A DNA stretch of 64,000 bases from an uncultured Roseburia sp. (GCA_910584215.1 CAJTYI010000002.1:22028-86027); one strand, 5' to 3'; shown: positions 16,614 to 25,581, counted from the first letter of the stretch. A program made the numbers and translations. The notes: generated by a model not told the origin, from the letters alone.

Positions 16614-18134
16614 TTACTGCATAATCTGCAACACCTGCTGCGGCAGATCGTTCGCCTGCGTAAGCACAGAAATCGCCGCCTGATTGAGCACATTCTGCTG
16701 TGTATAGTTTGTCATTTCCTCCGCCATATCAGCGTCTGTCAGACGCGAAATGGCACTCGTCATATTCTCCTCAAAAGTGTCAAGACTGGCAACCGAATGT
16801 TCCAAACGGTTCTGATAAGCCCCAAGGCTCGAACGAACGGCGGATAGCTGGCTGACCGCTTTGTCAATCGTGGCAATCGCTCTGTCCGCACCGGTAACAG
16901 TCGTTACATCAACCCCATCCACATAGAGACTCTTCGAGGAAACCTCGGGAATCCGCACAGACATATTCTGGTCTTTATTTGCGCCGATATGAATAATCAT
17001 CGGTCCAATTTCCGTCACCTCAAACTCCAGCTCACCGTTGAACACAACCCCGGTGGGCGTTCCGTATGCATCAGTCTCAGGAGCGCCGTTTTCGTATCCC
17101 GCATCTACGACAAAGGACATGGAAAAACCGTCCACGTCGGATACTGTAATCTTATTTCCATCGTATGATACCGTCGCCGTGTTGCTAAATCCTTCCCATG
17201 TATAATTGTTACTACCAGCCGGATTAGCTGCCAGAACCGGATTCTCGCCGGTCGGGCTTAAGATCGTATCGCCCACTTTCTGTCCGTACACATAGATATC
17301 TCCCTGTTTATGAACATCATAATCGCCGGATGGACCAAAACCGAGCTTCGTTGCAAGTTCCTGACTGTCAAACGTAAACTTCGTGACGCCGTTTTTTCCA
17401 TAGGCATCGGAAATGAATGTAATACTTCCATCGTTTTCGTCCCTCTTAGCCAAAGTTTCTCCGACCTGCGCACCGTCTCTAATTTTTTCATAGACCTGGT
17501 CGTATGTGTCTGTGGCTTCGATTGATATCTTAGATCCGTTGACGGTAAAGACTCCCTTGATTCCGATCTCTGCATTGCCTCTAAAGTCGACTCCGCTCGT
17601 CGAAGACTCCGCCTGTGTCGCTGCTTTCTCAATGGTGAGTTTATAGTTCCCTGGCTTTACATGATCAGAAATATTAACGCGTTCTGCATGATCGGTAAAA
17701 ACCTTTGTGTCAAGCGAACCGTCAAGCAGCGGTTTCGTATTGTACTCCGTATCCGTTGAAATGCGGTCCAACTCGTCCTTTAAGGAGTCAATCTCTGCCT
17801 GAATCGCCTGCTTATCTTCCAGTGACATTACCGCATCGTTGGCCGCCTGCACGGCAAGCTCGCGCATACGCGATAAGATACTGGTGCTCTCGTTTAGGGC
17901 GCCGTCCGCAATCTGAATTACGGAAATACCGTCTGAAGCGTTTCTCGAAGCGCGGTCTAACCCGTCGATCTGCGCCTGCATCTTATTGGAAATGGCAATT
18001 CCTGCCGGCGCATCTTTCGCATGATTGATTTTCAAACCTGAGGAAAGACGCTCCATGGATTTTTTCAGATTCCCCTCGATGTTGAGCAAATTGTTATTGG
18101 CAATTGCTGCTGATAAATTGTAATTGATTTTCAT
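16614..18134 (-). CDS. Flagellin
   Basis: This 506-residue protein is the flagellar filament subunit. The conserved D0/D1 N-terminus reads MKINYNLSAAIANNNLL..., with SMERLSSGLKINHAKDAPAGIAISNKM. The C-terminus includes LGAYQNRLEHSVASL and ends LNQAAISVLTQANDLPQQVLQIMQ. The central ~250 residues (about 140-400) form a variable surface domain. A strong AAAGGAG lies before the ATG, and a sigma-28 promoter lies upstream (18211-18236). It is followed by a fliS-like gene. Confidence 0.96.
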   Translation of the reverse strand: MKINYNLSAAIANNNLLNIEGNLKKSMERLSSGLKINHAKDAPAGIAISNKMQAQIDGLDRASRNASDGISVIQIADGALNESTSILSRMRELAVQAANDAVMSLEDKQAIQAEIDSLKDELDRISTDTEYNTKPLLDGSLDTKVFTDHAERVNISDHVKPGNYKLTIEKAATQAESSTSGVDFRGNAEIGIKGVFTVNGSKISIEATDTYDQVYEKIRDGAQVGETLAKRDENDGSITFISDAYGKNGVTKFTFDSQELATKLGFGPSGDYDVHKQGDIYVYGQKVGDTILSPTGENPVLAANPAGSNNYTWEGFSNTATVSYDGNKITVSDVDGFSMSFVVDAGYENGAPETDAYGTPTGVVFNGELEFEVTEIGPMIIHIGANKDQNMSVRIPEVSSKSLYVDGVDVTTVTGADRAIATIDKAVSQLSAVRSSLGAYQNRLEHSVASLDTFEENMTSAISRLTDADMAEEMTNYTQQNVLNQAAISVLTQANDLPQQVLQIMQ

Positions 18135-18210
18135 ATGTTATGCTCCTTTAACTCTCTATTGCGCATCCATGCCCTCTTCCCTGTGACATTCCTTGTCTTC
18201 ACTGGTTACT

Positions 18211-18236
18211 ATATCGGTCATTTTGTCATTTCCCTA
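18211..18236 (-). promoter_or_regulatory. Sigma-28 (SigD/FliA) promoter of flagellin
   Basis: On the minus strand a TAGG -35-like box (18233-18236) and the motif CCGATAT (18211-18217) are separated by 15 bases. This closely fits the flagellar sigma-28 pattern TAAA-N15-GCCGATAA. It lies about 77 bases ahead of the flagellin start. Confidence 0.7.
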
Positions 18237-18306
18237 AAGTTTTTTTCAAAAGTTCTAAAAAGTTCCCGATCGTAAATTCCTGCCAAATCGTATTCTATAA
18301 AATCAT

Positions 18307-18335
18307 TTGCATTTTGCCCGTACTTGTATTATAAT
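18307..18335 (+). promoter_or_regulatory. Sigma-A promoter of the DUF1858 gene
   Basis: TTGCAT (18307-18312) and a perfect TATAAT (18330-18335) are separated by 17 bases. They lie about 125 bases upstream of the DUF1858 start, leaving a long 5' leader with no obvious riboswitch. Confidence 0.65.
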
Positions 18336-18460
18336 CAATACGTTCTTGGACATACTATTTTTGTGCCAGCGGACAAACTCAGTTGTCACAATTGCCAACT
18401 TAAAAAAATTCTTCTTACAGAATGCACCATGTTTTGTAAGATTCAAAGGAGGACAAACAA

Positions 18461-18682
18461 ATGGCTCAGGTATCAAAACAGACCATGATTGGAGAATTAC
18501 TTCAGATTGACCAGGATGTAGCGCCTATTCTTTTAAATATCGGTATGCATTGTCTCGGATGCCCTTCTTCCCAGATGGAGACCATCGAGGAAGCGGCTAT
18601 GGTACATGGCATCGACCCAGACGCACTGGTTTCACAGATCAATGACTTTCTTGCAGGAAACAGCGCTGCTGTGAATGCTTAA
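18461..18682 (+). CDS. DUF1858 domain protein (CxxC redox-disulfide type)
   Basis: The 73-residue cytosolic protein has the DUF1858 pattern, also called the hybrid-cluster-protein-associated redox disulfide domain. The central motif is GMHCLGCPSSQMETIEEAA, with a CxxC that may be a redox or metal site. The function is unknown. A textbook AAAGGAGGACAAACAA precedes the ATG. The gene is monocistronic with its own promoter and terminator. Confidence 0.88.
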   Translation: MAQVSKQTMIGELLQIDQDVAPILLNIGMHCLGCPSSQMETIEEAAMVHGIDPDALVSQINDFLAGNSAAVNA

Positions 18683-18722
18683 AAGTGAATGGAGCAGTCT
18701 TTCCCTGCCCGTTAATGAAAAA

Positions 18723-18765
18723 AAAGCGGAGACCTTACACAATGCATGTGACTGGTCTCCGCTTT
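18723..18765. terminator. Terminator shared by the DUF1858 gene and mecA
   Basis: The 12-bp stem 18723-18734 with 18754-18765 (core AGCGGAGACC/GGTCTCCGCT) is flanked by A-rich sequence on the left and T-rich on the right. It lies between convergent genes and is probably bidirectional. Confidence 0.75.
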
Positions 18766-18779
18766 ACTTTTGACCTCTC

Positions 18780-19556
18780 CTACACTTCAGCCAGGGTCTG
18801 TAGTGCTCTCCCCTTTATAATTAGGTCAAAATGCTCGCCAAAAAACGCCCCCGCGGCAGGAGTATATGACTGCTGACGGGCGTACTCAGACAAAATATTG
18901 CACACTTTATTAAACTCCTCCGGTGTCTGGGAGCTTTTATTTACGAGCAGATAGTATTTGCGGTTTTTCATGTTTTTGTACAAATCATTTGCTCCGGTGT
19001 AAAAGCCGTGGAGCACATGGGCTAGCTCCACGATCTCTGCCAATTCTCTGAATACAAAGAGCTTGGTGATATCCACTAACACCTGCACTTGTTTCTTACT
19101 GCCCGCTTTATCCCCGTCTGGCGGTGTGGAATTATCCTGCTTTTCTCCCTCCTGCTTTTCCGTTGCCTCCTGCATCTTTTTAAATAAATCCAAGATACCG
19201 TCGGCGCCTTCCGGCTGTGACTGCGTCGCTGTAGAGCTGTTGAACTCCTCGTACACATCCTCCATATCAGGTTCTGAAAATTTAGAAAACCGGGTGTCAA
19301 GCTCCTCGGGATACTCCACTTTGGTAATCAGCAATATAACGGTGTCCGCCGACAGGGGGATCGCCTCTATCATAAGCGGGATGTCATCGGCCTCAAATCC
19401 AAACTCATACTCAGCCTGCTGCATCATATCGCGGAACAACATCTTCGCTTTCTCCGTTCCATATGCAAGCTCGCTGATCTTAAGCTGACGTTCAGCTAAA
19501 TCTTCCCGTGTTAAAGTACAACGAATCTGATTTTCATTTACTTTTTCTATCTTCAT
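18780..19556 (-). CDS. mecA: MecA-type ClpC adaptor protein
   Basis: The 258-residue cytosolic adaptor delivers substrates to the ClpCP protease. The N-terminal substrate-binding part starts MKIEKVNENQIRCTLTREDL. An acidic linker rich in Glu, Gln and Asp follows (residues about 115-165). The C-terminal ClpC-binding domain includes FVFRELAEIVELAHVL, YYLLVNKSSQTPEEFN and EYARQQSYTPAAGAFFGEHF. The start at 19556 matches the family N-terminus. In Bacilli MecA controls competence and oxidative-stress regulators; targets here are unknown. Confidence 0.88.
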   Translation of the reverse strand: MKIEKVNENQIRCTLTREDLAERQLKISELAYGTEKAKMLFRDMMQQAEYEFGFEADDIPLMIEAIPLSADTVILLITKVEYPEELDTRFSKFSEPDMEDVYEEFNSSTATQSQPEGADGILDLFKKMQEATEKQEGEKQDNSTPPDGDKAGSKKQVQVLVDITKLFVFRELAEIVELAHVLHGFYTGANDLYKNMKNRKYYLLVNKSSQTPEEFNKVCNILSEYARQQSYTPAAGAFFGEHFDLIIKGRALQTLAEV

Positions 19557-19760
19557 ATCTATCACGCCTTTCCGTTTCTGCCGCGTCTGTACTGACACGC
19601 ACAGTAGTCTCTCATCTTTACCGGAAAACATCATAAACCGTACATTTATTATAATCAAATGCCCTGTTGATGTAAAGTATGCGATTATATTAAATCTTTC
19701 TAAAACAAATTTGCCAAAATTTACCCGCATTTTTTTGTGTATTTTTCACAAAAAAACAAA

Positions 19761-19795
19761 ATATCGTTGCAAAACGATAAACAGCATGATATAAA
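19761..19795 (+). promoter_or_regulatory. Promoter with overlapping inverted repeat upstream of the kinase gene
   Basis: TTGCAA (19767-19772) and TATAAA (19790-19795) are spaced by 17 bases. An inverted repeat ATCGTT-GCAA-AACGAT (19763-19778) overlaps the -35 box and could be an operator. No regulator can be named. Confidence 0.5.
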
Positions 19796-19843
19796 AAATG
19801 CATGAGATGTGGGTCTGACAATTCCTGAAAGGAGCAGATTCTC

Positions 19844-21223
19844 ATTCAACAAAATATTTTGTTTGGCAAATATCGCATTTTATCCACTCTTGGCACTGGC
19901 AGCAGCAGTACCGTCTATCTTGCCGAACATCTGAAATTAGAGACTTATCGTGCGATTAAATGTATCCCCAAAGATCATACGCTGATATCTTCTCCCGCTT
20001 TTCGCAATGGCTGTTCCACAGAAGCCGTTCTGTTAAAAGCTCTCAATCACCCTGGTATCCCCCGCATCTATGATATCGAAGAGGACGAATCTTTTCTTTA
20101 CCTGATCGAGGAGTATATTTCAGGTGACTCACTGGACATTTTTTTGTCCAATCCGGAACATATTTCCCAGCAGATTATCATCCATTTTAGTATCCAAATA
20201 TGCGACATTTTAAATTATCTGCATCATATATCGCCATATCCTATCCTATATCAGGATTTAAAGCCGGAGCATATTATAGTATGTGGAAATCAAATAAAAA
20301 TAGTCGATTTTGGAATCGCTGATTATTTTACCAATGCGGGAAATCAATTCCAATTATACGGAACAGATGAATTTACGGCACCGGAAGCGCGAAACGGCGA
20401 ACCGGTCACACCGGCCTGCGACATATACAGTTTGGGAAAAATTATGCAGTATATGGCCGGCCGCGCCCAAATTTCCTGTTGCGCATCTTTATTCACCATC
20501 ATAAAAAAAGCATCTGCCACTAAATCAACACAACGATATGAAACGGCTGTCGACCTAAAAAAAGCACTTCTGACGCTTCTGACCGAAGCACAGCCACAGA
20601 TTCCACATCTCATAAATACGATCGGCGTTGTGGGAAGCAGAGCGGGCGCAGGCGCGACTCACATATCGCTCTCGCTCGTCACGACTTTAAACAGTCTGGG
20701 CATTTCCGCTGTCTACGTGGCATCCAATGTCTCAAATGAATTTTCTTCTATGCAAAAATATCATAAACATTTGAAAGAGCATGACGGTATCTACCACTGC
20801 AAAAATCTCACTGCCTCCCCCGCCTACGGAACGGCAGTCTCTGATCCGATCGATAACAAGTCAATTCGCGTTATCGACTACGGCTCTCTTACCCCTGCGC
20901 AGTTTAATGCGCTGCAGGGACCTGATCTTCTTGTGGCGGTCATCGGCGGCAGTGATTGGGAACTGTCGGAAACACTTGGTTTTTGCACACGGGTGACCTC
21001 CGCAATCCCTACAGTGTATCTCTGTAATTATGGAAACCAACACGCCGCCAGACGGCTGGCAGTATTTCTACGCAAAAGAATTTTCTGCTTTCCCGCGGAT
21101 GCAGACACTTACCGTGTCACAACTGAAAAACAACGACTGGTCATTTCTATCTGCAAACAGAAAGGAGGACGCAAATCATTTTTGGCATTGATAAAAGAAA
21201 ATCTTCCACCCCTGTCACCATAG
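19844..21223 (+). CDS. Ser/Thr protein kinase fused to a degenerate SIMIBI P-loop domain
   Basis: About 459 residues. The first ~240 form a Hanks-type kinase: Gly loop LGTGSSSTVYLAE, Lys in RAIKCI, catalytic loop ILYQDLKPEHII (HRD replaced by YQD), KIVDFGIAD and DIYSLGKIMQYMAGR. The C-terminal ~200 residues start TIGVVGSRAGAGATHISLSL, a P-loop without Lys and with Thr-His. No membrane segment or PASTA repeat is seen. The start is uncertain: no ATG fits. ATT at 19844 lies nine bases after GGAG, while TTG 19859 is 24 bases away. The frame overlaps the next gene. A role near the Tad/FHA system is inference. Confidence 0.75.
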   Translation: MQQNILFGKYRILSTLGTGSSSTVYLAEHLKLETYRAIKCIPKDHTLISSPAFRNGCSTEAVLLKALNHPGIPRIYDIEEDESFLYLIEEYISGDSLDIFLSNPEHISQQIIIHFSIQICDILNYLHHISPYPILYQDLKPEHIIVCGNQIKIVDFGIADYFTNAGNQFQLYGTDEFTAPEARNGEPVTPACDIYSLGKIMQYMAGRAQISCCASLFTIIKKASATKSTQRYETAVDLKKALLTLLTEAQPQIPHLINTIGVVGSRAGAGATHISLSLVTTLNSLGISAVYVASNVSNEFSSMQKYHKHLKEHDGIYHCKNLTASPAYGTAVSDPIDNKSIRVIDYGSLTPAQFNALQGPDLLVAVIGGSDWELSETLGFCTRVTSAIPTVYLCNYGNQHAARRLAVFLRKRIFCFPADADTYRVTTEKQRLVISICKQKGGRKSFLALIKENLPPLSP

Positions 21224-21765
21224 GTCTATTCGGCAGCTGCCACGGCATGGGAGTCACACATCTGGCTATTGCCCTAGGCAATTACTGTCATTCCAAGCTG
21301 CGCAAAAAGACTGCTATTTTAGAACTGCATGATAGAGGAGAATTTTGCACTCTCTCCCCCGAAAACACGGATACGTCTTTTTGCCTGCACGGGCTCACCT
21401 ATTATCCACATGTCGGCAATGACTCCCTGCCCGCACTGCACAATCGTGGGTATGAATACCTGATCCTCGATCTGGGCAGCATGGAAGACGGGCAGGAATC
21501 CGAATTTCTGCGCTGTGACAGGAAAGTGGTTTTGGGAAGCCTTGCCCCATGGAAAGCCGGCTATCTGGAAAGCCTGTTTACTGTTTTTGACAAAAAAGAA
21601 ATCGACGGAGAAAGTTTCTTTTACCTGGTACAAGCAGGACAGAAGCAGGACATTACCGATTTTACCCGGAACTATCATGTGACATTTTCTCCCATTCCTT
21701 TTATCAAAAATCCGTTTCATATCGATAAAAATTTATTCACATTTTTACAAAATCTTGCAGACTGA
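21178..21765 (+). CDS. P-loop (CpaE/MinD-like) protein with Thr-His motif, non-AUG start likely
   Basis: About 195 residues. The N-terminus carries TIGLFGSCHGMGVTHLAIAL, the same Lys-less GxG-Thr-His P-loop seen in the preceding kinase fusion, then AILELHDRGEF and YLILDLGSMEDG at the Walker B position. The annotatable ATG at 21247 would remove half the P-loop. AGGAGG at 21163-21168 instead points to ATC 21175 or ATT 21178 as start. The frame overlaps the kinase 3' end, suggesting translational coupling. Family members without Lys are common in Lachnospiraceae, but their biochemical role is not known to me. Confidence 0.6.
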   Translation: MFGIDKRKSSTPVTIGLFGSCHGMGVTHLAIALGNYCHSKLRKKTAILELHDRGEFCTLSPENTDTSFCLHGLTYYPHVGNDSLPALHNRGYEYLILDLGSMEDGQESEFLRCDRKVVLGSLAPWKAGYLESLFTVFDKKEIDGESFFYLVQAGQKQDITDFTRNYHVTFSPIPFIKNPFHIDKNLFTFLQNLAD

Positions 21766-21860
21766 CTGCTGCTGCCTGTCAGATCATAGGCGTCTTTGTA
21801 GTAATATATCACTTTTGCAGCCAGCGAATTCCTTTTGGCTTCACATTATGGAGGAACAAT

Positions 21861-22106
21861 ATGGACACCGAACATATGAAAAATCTCTATTTGGAATTAT
21901 CTGAATTAGAGCATGGCGGCACAACCATCTGGCTGGAGGGTCATCCGAGCAGCTCCATAATGGTTACCAGCCAGCTGTGCCTCCATGACGAAATCACCTA
22001 TATGCGAGACTATATTTTTGATGAGGGGGTGTTAAAAGAATTACATTTTGATAGAATCAGTGATGAAACGGTAAATAATAAAAAGATAAAACACAAAAAA
22101 AGATAA
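21861..22106 (+). CDS. Small acidic protein of unknown function
   Basis: The 81-residue protein (MDTEHMKNLYLELSELEHGG...) is not recognised. It is acidic and ends in a Lys-rich tail (NNKKIKHKKR). A GGAGG precedes the ATG. It follows the kinase and P-loop genes on the same strand by about 95 bases and is followed by a terminator, so it is probably the last gene of that unit. Confidence 0.55.
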   Translation: MDTEHMKNLYLELSELEHGGTTIWLEGHPSSSIMVTSQLCLHDEITYMRDYIFDEGVLKELHFDRISDETVNNKKIKHKKR

Positions 22107-22160
22107 CGAGTCCTCAATGCCGTTTATCTTTTGCAAATGATTTTATAAGAATTAACACCG

Positions 22161-22196
22161 CAAGGGGCCATTGTTCATATCGAAGCTGGCCCCTTG
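22161..22196. terminator. Terminator after the kinase/P-loop unit
   Basis: A perfect 10-bp stem, CAAGGGGCCA (22161-22170) with TGGCCCCTTG (22187-22196), is followed by a short T/A stretch. It lies between convergent genes. Confidence 0.65.
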
Positions 22197-22214
22197 TTGC
22201 AATATTCCATATGT

Positions 22215-22290
22215 GATCTACTTCTTAACTTGATTCCTTATGAGATCTACTTCTTAACTTGATTCCTTATTACCCCTACTTTTTAACCTT
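22215..22290. repeat. 29-bp tandem repeat at the 3' end of the secreted protein gene
   Basis: Unit 1 (22215-22243) and unit 2 (22244-22272) are nearly identical. A third degenerate copy from 22273 contains the final codons and stop of the 985-residue secreted protein. It looks like duplication of the gene's own 3' end. Confidence 0.7.
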
Positions 22291-25233
22291 TATGCTTTTC
22301 ACCTTGTCACTCCAGTCAGAATAATAAGTGATGCCGGAAACTGTTTTGTATGTTCTTATCCGCAGATAATACCTATTATTTTTCTTTAATTTACCAATGT
22401 GTATCGTGATTGATTTTGACGTACAGCTCTTGGCTTTCTTAAACTTATTATTCAAAGCATATTGAAGTTCATAGCCGCTGACTTTTGACACTTTCTTACT
22501 TTTTACTGTTATTTTTCGTCCTTTATGATTGGTGCATTTTGATATAGAAGGGGTGATCAATCGGCAAATTTTCTTTTCATCACTGTACTCGCTTTGGACG
22601 CTGTCTTTATATGCCTGTATACGGTATACATACATGGCAGCATTTTTTGCTTTGACAGATTTGTCCGTATAAGTAACAGTATTACCATTTTTGATTGTTG
22701 CAGCTCTGCTCCAACCACCACCCGTTTTTTTCCGGTCAATATAATAGCCATCGGCCTGCTCTACAGCCTTCCAGCGAATGACAATGCCTTTTGCCGTATT
22801 AGACAGATTCGATACTACCGGCTGCTTTAATGTTACCGGCGCCGGTTCTACAGGTTCCTGTTTCTCACTGTCTGGAATCACTGGATTTACGATAACGGAA
22901 ATCTCTGTCTCAATGATGTGGTAACCCAAACTGTCAGATGGGGTAAAAATAACAGGATATTTCGTACGGCCGCTATCTGCTGCAGATGGCTTTGTTTCAG
23001 GATTTTTCCAAGAGAAACTTCCCTCAACATTTGCAGCGCCATCCGTCAGAACAGATTGCGCCAGACTCTGCCCCTCCGTGATAGCTCCCGCATTCGGCAG
23101 TACATTTATGACTGGAACTGCCTTTTGGATAGAAAATGTCTTACTGCTCTCTCCAAACGGAGCATAGAGCCCGACACCTTTCACAATAGCCTTAGCCTCC
23201 CCTGGAGACAGGTTGGATTCATAAGTTACCGTATAATCTTTTCCCAATGTCAAAATTGTCCCATTTGTCAACCTGACTGTAAGCTCCGGCTCGATGGCTT
23301 CACCCGTATAAGCACAATCAGTAATATCTTCCACAATGATCTGCTGTTTGTCCCACATCATGTCAGAATCAGAGGATGCAATATTTTTATAATGAGCGAG
23401 AGTTTTTTCAGTCGCGTCATAAATAGCAATGTCAAAACCTGTGGTATTATTAAATTCTAACAGATAATATGTATGCTCCTTTTGGGGACAGAGTGAGCCA
23501 TAAACCGGATGGTTACTGTCAATGCTGCTGGCGAAAAAGTCAAGAAGCTCACCATATGTTTTCGTTAAGCCAGTTTCCTTCGTCATGTTAAACATTCCGC
23601 ATGCCATCTGTGCTGATTCCACGCTCTGGAATGTGGACGAATCATAGCCACACATATAAATATCCGGGAAGAAAAATAAAATTAATTCCGCGGGAATACT
23701 CGAATCCACATCAATAATTCCAAGGGCATCCAAATCACTTTGCTTAGAAGGATATAGCCCAGTCGGCGTCCCCGGATGTCCCTTATAATAATAAACATAC
23801 GAATCACCGTAATAGGCCTTAGCCAGTTCTGCATAGTCTTTAAACCCAGGCTCATTATTGACCGTACTGCCAAGAAACAGCATAATCGGTTGTTTAGCCT
23901 GATTAGCCGCTTCAAACATATCGTTATCAAAATGATACAGTGTCTTGAATTCTTCGTCTTTCTCAACACTCTGCACACTTTTTAACATGGCAGACACACT
24001 TTTGACGGTGCAGTTAGCGATTACCTTTTGTAAAAGTTCCTCATTATCAATTTTAAAGGTTCCAGAAGTCCGTGCTACCCACCACTCTACATTCTCATCC
24101 TCTGCCGCCACAGCCGCATATTTAGGCAGCGTAGTCAATGTCAAAGATGTAAAGGACTTATATTTTGCCCATGCAGGGTCAAATTTTCCTTCCGCGCGCG
24201 TTTTGCTCTTTAATTCTTCCCAGTCACGGCGCATATCGTCGTACAGTGCGCCGTCGCTGTCAGAGGCAAAGGTATCGTTAAAGTAAGAATAAGTACCGCC
24301 TCCATCCGAAAGAAGAACTACTTTATATTGAGATTCCGGAATCTGATTCGCCACTAAAAGCAGCAGCATATTTTCTACAAAATTATCGGTATAATAGAGC
24401 TGAAAAAAAGAATCGGGTCCGATTTCGTATAGATCACGAATGTATGCAGACATTCTATTGCGGGTGTCCAGCCACTTCTGCCCGCCCCACGTGACACCTT
24501 CAAAATCGGAATCAATACCATTTGGGAGCTTATATACATTTTCCGGAAGATTATTCCAGTCCCAGGAAGAGGCTCTCTCAAAAACAGCGAACGTCGGGAT
24601 GGGATTTCCCTCCGCGCCCTTGGTAATACAGTAGTCGGTCTGCTCCCAGAGCGACAGCGAAAACAAAACTGCTGGAAATGTAGCGCTGATAGGAGCTAAA
24701 TTGTAAACATCTGCAACAATGCCCACAGTAACTGGTTCCGATACAAATACCGTCTCTGTTCCCTTTAGATATTCTACTTCTACCGAAAATTTGCCAAAAT
24801 TCTTAAAATCCATGGTATATGTTTGCTTATCTTGCTCCAATGCGAAAGTATCCATGACATTTTGCGTGACTGTATCTTCGTAGTACATTTTTGCCGTTAC
24901 TCTGACATGATCTGCACTATTCGCAGTTAAAATATCATTGACTGCTGCAATATGTACCGTCACAGCGGTATAGTTTGTTTGAGTCTGCTGCAATATAATA
25001 TCACCCAACGTACTTGAAACGGCGATAGCTTTCGTAGTCTGTGACCCTGACGCGGGGATAGCACAAGGGCTCTCTTTTGCAACCCCAACCGCATAAACAT
25101 GGTTTATTCCCATATCACCGGCTTGGGGCGCTGCCGTCACAGCTACAAAGGCAAATGCCAAAAAACAGGTGATTGTCCGCCTGCATATATGAAATAGCCA
25201 CATACAAGTTGATTTGTTCGTTTTGTTCTGCAT
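22276..25233 (-). CDS. Large secreted protein with GT80 sialyltransferase-like domain, Ig-like and FnIII modules
   Basis: About 985 residues with a signal peptide (TITCFLAFAFVAVTAAPQAG). Residues about 180-580 show a pattern matching GT80 sialyltransferases such as Pasteurella PmST1: VVLLSDGGGTYSYF (~309), YVYYYKGHPGTP (~485), IPAELILFFFP (~514) and CGYDSSTF (~531). Their spacings resemble the D141, H311, E338 and S355/S356 set of PmST1 as I recall it. Ig-like/MBG-type modules follow (DYTVTYESNLSPGEAKAIVKG), then two FnIII repeats to the Lys-rich end. AAAGGAGAAGG precedes ATG 25233. The catalytic assignment is inference from motifs; a secreted location would be unusual for a CMP-sialic-acid enzyme. 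Confidence 0.6.
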   Translation of the reverse strand: MQNKTNKSTCMWLFHICRRTITCFLAFAFVAVTAAPQAGDMGINHVYAVGVAKESPCAIPASGSQTTKAIAVSSTLGDIILQQTQTNYTAVTVHIAAVNDILTANSADHVRVTAKMYYEDTVTQNVMDTFALEQDKQTYTMDFKNFGKFSVEVEYLKGTETVFVSEPVTVGIVADVYNLAPISATFPAVLFSLSLWEQTDYCITKGAEGNPIPTFAVFERASSWDWNNLPENVYKLPNGIDSDFEGVTWGGQKWLDTRNRMSAYIRDLYEIGPDSFFQLYYTDNFVENMLLLLVANQIPESQYKVVLLSDGGGTYSYFNDTFASDSDGALYDDMRRDWEELKSKTRAEGKFDPAWAKYKSFTSLTLTTLPKYAAVAAEDENVEWWVARTSGTFKIDNEELLQKVIANCTVKSVSAMLKSVQSVEKDEEFKTLYHFDNDMFEAANQAKQPIMLFLGSTVNNEPGFKDYAELAKAYYGDSYVYYYKGHPGTPTGLYPSKQSDLDALGIIDVDSSIPAELILFFFPDIYMCGYDSSTFQSVESAQMACGMFNMTKETGLTKTYGELLDFFASSIDSNHPVYGSLCPQKEHTYYLLEFNNTTGFDIAIYDATEKTLAHYKNIASSDSDMMWDKQQIIVEDITDCAYTGEAIEPELTVRLTNGTILTLGKDYTVTYESNLSPGEAKAIVKGVGLYAPFGESSKTFSIQKAVPVINVLPNAGAITEGQSLAQSVLTDGAANVEGSFSWKNPETKPSAADSGRTKYPVIFTPSDSLGYHIIETEISVIVNPVIPDSEKQEPVEPAPVTLKQPVVSNLSNTAKGIVIRWKAVEQADGYYIDRKKTGGGWSRAATIKNGNTVTYTDKSVKAKNAAMYVYRIQAYKDSVQSEYSDEKKICRLITPSISKCTNHKGRKITVKSKKVSKVSGYELQYALNNKFKKAKSCTSKSITIHIGKLKKNNRYYLRIRTYKTVSGITYYSDWSDKVKSIKVKK

Positions 25234-25373
25234 GAAAACCTTCTCCTTTTGATTGATACCGGCTAACCATAGTAGCAAATGTCACTTATATCCGCCAACC
25301 GTTTTCTTACTCAGGTTGTAAAAACTATACATAAAATGCTCTATTGTCTTGCCGCTTATTAACTATTCTTAGA

Positions 25374-25402
25374 ATTATAAACAAAAATGCGACATCCTAC
25401 AA
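25374..25402 (-). promoter_or_regulatory. Sigma-A promoter of the GT80-like gene
   Basis: On the minus strand TTGTAG (25397-25402) and TATAAT (25374-25379) are separated by 17 bases. They lie about 140 bases upstream of the start at 25233. Confidence 0.6.
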
Positions 25403-25581
25403 TAGACAAAAGATAGAATATGGCAAACTTTTTCTACCATTATTTCTATTCTTAAATTATTTTTAATTTATTTGCTTTTATCTTTCAATATGCTACAATA
25501 AACTATATTCCTAACTGCTATCTCCCGTACCATATTATGGGGGATATCCGATTGACAATTTCAAAAGAGAATGAGGTTCTT

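Noticed and set aside
25537..25581. Upstream ATG for the GH18 protein and shared GGGATATCC element
   Set aside because: ATG 25582 has the better ribosome site and begins the membrane anchor. The nine-base match to the repeat array may be chance.
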